Assembly: GCA_947259165.1 (NCBI GenBank)
Contig: CAMYKY010000055.1
Span: 1 to 33,402, forward strand
DNA from: an uncultured Acidobacteriota bacterium
GTDB lineage: Bacteria; Acidobacteriota; Vicinamibacteria; Marinacidobacterales; SMYC01
DNA: 33,402 bases
Direction: 5' to 3'
Shown here: positions 31,850 through 33,402 of the stretch, piece after piece
Layout: each line of letters begins with the position of its first letter
Position numbering within the stretch: the stretch's first letter is position 1
The notes under the pieces: model-generated
Database searches by the model: none
What the model was told of the DNA's origin: nothing
Seen by the model: the letters and a program-made list of their open reading frames with translations, nothing else
Position numbers and translations under genes: made by a program

Positions 31850-31855
31850 ATTGTA
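31850..31855 (-). promoter_or_regulatory. -10 box of a probably leaderless bacterioferritin-like gene
   Basis: On the minus strand TACAAT (31850-31855) is followed by seven bases and then the ATG at 31842, without a ribosome-binding site. No strong -35 box is visible at 17 bases. The same short geometry occurs at 4320 and 19515. Confidence 0.42.
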
Positions 31856-32022
31856 TTCCAACTCAGCTCCGAGTGCTTGAACCGAGCCTACCTGCCGGCT
31901 TGTGGACTGTAACAGTTATTCGTTGCGCAAATCGCGAGGTCATTTTGGGGGCTTGCAGGCGTGATGACGACGATATATCTAGATATTTCCCGCCTTCCGC
32001 AGCGAGCTTGTCGAATTGAGGG

Positions 32023-32142
32023 CTAGGCCGAAGGCCGAACTGCAATGATTTCTCGCAACGAGGAGACCAGGTCTTCGATGATCTTCTCAAAAAGCGCGCG
32101 CGGCATCTCGCCATCGCGAGTGTGCGCGGAGAGGAACGTCAA
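32023..32142 (-). CDS. Small ORF overlapping the end of the Crp-like gene
   Basis: A TTG at 32142 overlaps the Crp-family stop (TTGA) and opens 39 codons: LTFLSAHTRDGEMPRALFEK, then IIEDLVSSLREIIAVRPSA, ending TAG at 32023. An AAGGAG lies 11 bases upstream, inside the Crp gene. The product would be an amphipathic helical peptide; an internal ATG (MPRALFEK) is an alternative start. It matches no family I know. It is listed because its start geometry resembles translational coupling, but it could be chance. The remaining spacer 31856-32022 has a 12-bp palindrome (31975-31986) and no gene. Confidence 0.25.
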   Translation of the reverse strand: MTFLSAHTRDGEMPRALFEKIIEDLVSSLREIIAVRPSA

Positions 32143-32819
32143 GTGCGCGCAAACTCCTTCGCGAGCGCAGCCTGAATGATGACGTTCTTACCGGAGATCT
32201 CGATGTAGCCCTGCCGATTGAGATCACTGATCATGCGCGATACGGTTTCTCGCGTCGCGCCAATCATGTTCGCGATCTCCTGATGTGTGGGACGTCGAAA
32301 AGACACCCGCCCATCCGCCTGCCGGGTGCCATCCTCACTAGCCATCTCGAGCAGGATCCGGGCAACCCTTCCGTAGACGTCGTGTAGCGCGAGATTTCCG
32401 ATTTGCTGGTTCGCTTTGCGAAGCCGCGATGAGAGCACTGAAAGCAAATTGATCAGGACGCGGGGGCGCTTTTCGACGATCGACAGGAAATCTCGCTGGT
32501 GAAGGACCACCATCTCGGTTTCTTGGAGCGCGATCGCCGTCGCTGAGCGCGGCTCGTTGTCGAGCAAGCTCATCTCACCGAAAAAATCACCGTCCGACAA
32601 CATCGCGAGAATGATCTCGCGGCCATCGTCCGAAAGTATCGTGACCTTGATTCGACCCGAGAGAATCATGAACAAAGCGTCCCCGAGGTCGTGCTCGAAA
32701 AAAATGACCCCGTCCTTGGGATACTTGCGTCGAGTCGCGATGCTGATGAGGCTTTCTAGATCCTCGTCTTCCAACCCGGCGAACAGCGGCACCTGGCGGA
32801 AGAGCTCGGCGGATACCAT
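32139..32819 (-). CDS. Crp/Fnr family transcriptional regulator
   Basis: A 226-residue regulator. The N-terminal cyclic-nucleotide-binding domain (about 8-120) has the phosphate-binding-cassette motif FFGEMSLLDNEPRSATAIAL, including the conserved Glu and Arg-Ser needed for cAMP-type ligands. A dimerisation helix follows (LINLLSVLSSRLRKANQQIG), then a winged helix-turn-helix (RPTHQEIANMIGATRETVSR plus MISDLNRQGYIEI), with the R-E-T-V-S-R recognition helix typical of Crp/Fnr. No N-terminal Fnr cysteines are present, so an oxygen-sensing Fe-S cluster is unlikely. The ATG follows AAAAGGGGGCATGA. Targets are unknown; a divergent or autoregulated site is not obvious. Confidence 0.93.
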   Translation of the reverse strand: MVSAELFRQVPLFAGLEDEDLESLISIATRRKYPKDGVIFFEHDLGDALFMILSGRIKVTILSDDGREIILAMLSDGDFFGEMSLLDNEPRSATAIALQETEMVVLHQRDFLSIVEKRPRVLINLLSVLSSRLRKANQQIGNLALHDVYGRVARILLEMASEDGTRQADGRVSFRRPTHQEIANMIGATRETVSRMISDLNRQGYIEISGKNVIIQAALAKEFART

Positions 32820-32859
32820 TCATGCCCCCTTTTCGGTCTAGCTTCCTGGGCTCGCACTC

Positions 32860-32865
32860 ATTGTA
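32860..32865 (-). promoter_or_regulatory. -10 box of the Crp-like gene
   Basis: TACAAT on the minus strand (32860-32865) lies 40 bases upstream of the ATG at 32819 in the 81-base spacer after the SLH gene. No strong -35 box is seen. A ribosome-binding site is present, unlike in the leaderless genes. Confidence 0.35.
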
Positions 32866-32900
32866 CGCGAGTTCGTTGCCCGTTCACCAGCATCCACGCG

Positions 32901-33402
32901 TCACGGCACCATGTGTACAGAGAGCGTTTCAACGGATGTTGCCGCCTCCGACCCGCTCACGAACCCTTGCGGCTCGAAAGCGCCGTCCTCGCGCGCGGTG
33001 AGCAATCCGAGCGACACTGCCAAGGACGCCGCGTCATAGCGCGAGTTCTCAGCCGCGAGGTCGGAGAAGTTTTGATCGAATCGCGACGACTCCCGCGCGG
33101 TCCGATATGCCTCGGGCGAGAGCCGTTCCAGGGCGCGGGAGAGTGCATCAGCAAGCTCGAATCGCCTGACGAACCCACCCGGCTGAAACATGTGGTTCGG
33201 ATACACTTCGAGGATTCCCACTCCAAGCACGCGCCGAATATAGGTTGACGCCCAGCTGTCGGCGATATCGGTAGCGATCACGCTCGCCCCCGTCGGCGCT
33301 CCGTCGAACGCTCCCCGGAGCTCGAGATAGACGAGCGCGGCGAGCTGCGCTCGGTTCAGACGTTCGGCGTCGCGGATCCCGATATATTCCGGAGGCAAGT
33401 TC
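32901..33402 (-). CDS. SLH-domain protein (5' end beyond the window)
   Basis: The last 167 residues of a larger protein, read on the minus strand and open through the right edge. It contains S-layer-homology-like repeats: VIATDIADSWASTYIRRVLG, VGILEVYPNHMFQPGGFVRR, FELADALSRALERL, and a second unit SDLAAENSRYDAASLAVSLG, LLTAREDGAFEPQGFVSGSE. SLH repeats attach proteins to cell-wall polymers and also occur in outer-membrane porins of some phyla and in envelope proteins of diderm bacteria. The part seen is the C-terminus; its main domain is unknown. It is upstream of the Crp-like gene on the same strand. Confidence 0.8.
   Translation of the reverse strand, partial: NLPPEYIGIRDAERLNRAQLAALVYLELRGAFDGAPTGASVIATDIADSWASTYIRRVLGVGILEVYPNHMFQPGGFVRRFELADALSRALERLSPEAYRTARESSRFDQNFSDLAAENSRYDAASLAVSLGLLTAREDGAFEPQGFVSGSEAATSVETLSVHMVP

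Noticed and set aside
31975..31986. Perfect 12-bp palindrome ATATCTAGATAT, a possible operator
   Set aside because: It lies over 130 bases from the bacterioferritin-like start and has no second copy in the window; too short to claim.

Overview
The window is GC-rich, gene-dense DNA from a diderm bacterium. The diderm call rests on an outer-membrane beta-barrel, a lipoprotein, a GspC-like secretion protein and SLH repeats. The lineage cannot be fixed from sequence alone. The mix of MJ0042 zinc-ribbon/FHA proteins, DUF2911, DUF4198, DUF1820, UPF0158 and short degenerate intergenic repeats fits Acidobacteriota or a former deltaproteobacterial group (Myxococcota, Binatota). No rRNA, tRNA, intact insertion sequence, prophage or CRISPR array was seen.

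Layout. 1-5708: the 5' part of an ECF sigma gene (minus), then two tandem actin-fold ATPase genes, a membrane-anchored peptidoglycan amidase-like protein and a propeller lipoprotein. 5775-7556 (minus): FmdB zinc ribbon, a cysteine-less thioredoxin-fold exported protein, a previously hidden 50-residue membrane protein, and a DUF1820 protein. 7594-10009: a thioredoxin/NHL-repeat protein whose catalytic cysteine codon is an in-frame TGA (probable selenoprotein), a DinB protein and a FtsB-like division protein. 10009-12891: a YihY membrane protein between two inverted copies of an intergenic repeat, a TPR protein and a GspC-like protein. 13003-15905: an RsbU/SpoIIE-type phosphatase receptor and RNase III. 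16029-19434 (minus): FHA protein, zinc-ribbon metallopeptidase and cysteine desulfurase. 19528-23153: enoyl-CoA hydratase, acyl-CoA dehydrogenase, UPF0158 and DUF72. 23230-25708: decayed DNA (cytochrome c/PQQ dehydrogenase remnant, foldback repeat, broken homoserine dehydrogenase) around an orphan ParA. 25802-28129 (minus): TlpA-like, DUF2911 and DUF4198 exported proteins. 28338-30075: M48 metalloprotease and outer-membrane barrel. 30340-33402 (minus): alpha/beta hydrolase, bacterioferritin-like protein, Crp/Fnr regulator and the end of an SLH protein.

The most notable observation is the TGA at codon 43 of the thioredoxin/NHL gene. It sits exactly where the family has the first cysteine of its CxxC motif. 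The reading frame continues intact for 439 codons, a 6-bp hairpin lies at a suitable distance downstream, and TGA is an ordinary stop elsewhere in the window, including at the end of this same gene. A gene caller would start at the internal ATG at 7738 and lose the active site. Second in interest are the tandem actin paralogues beside a cell-wall amidase. Third is a group of genes whose -10 boxes sit 6-7 bases before the start codon, suggesting leaderless mRNAs.
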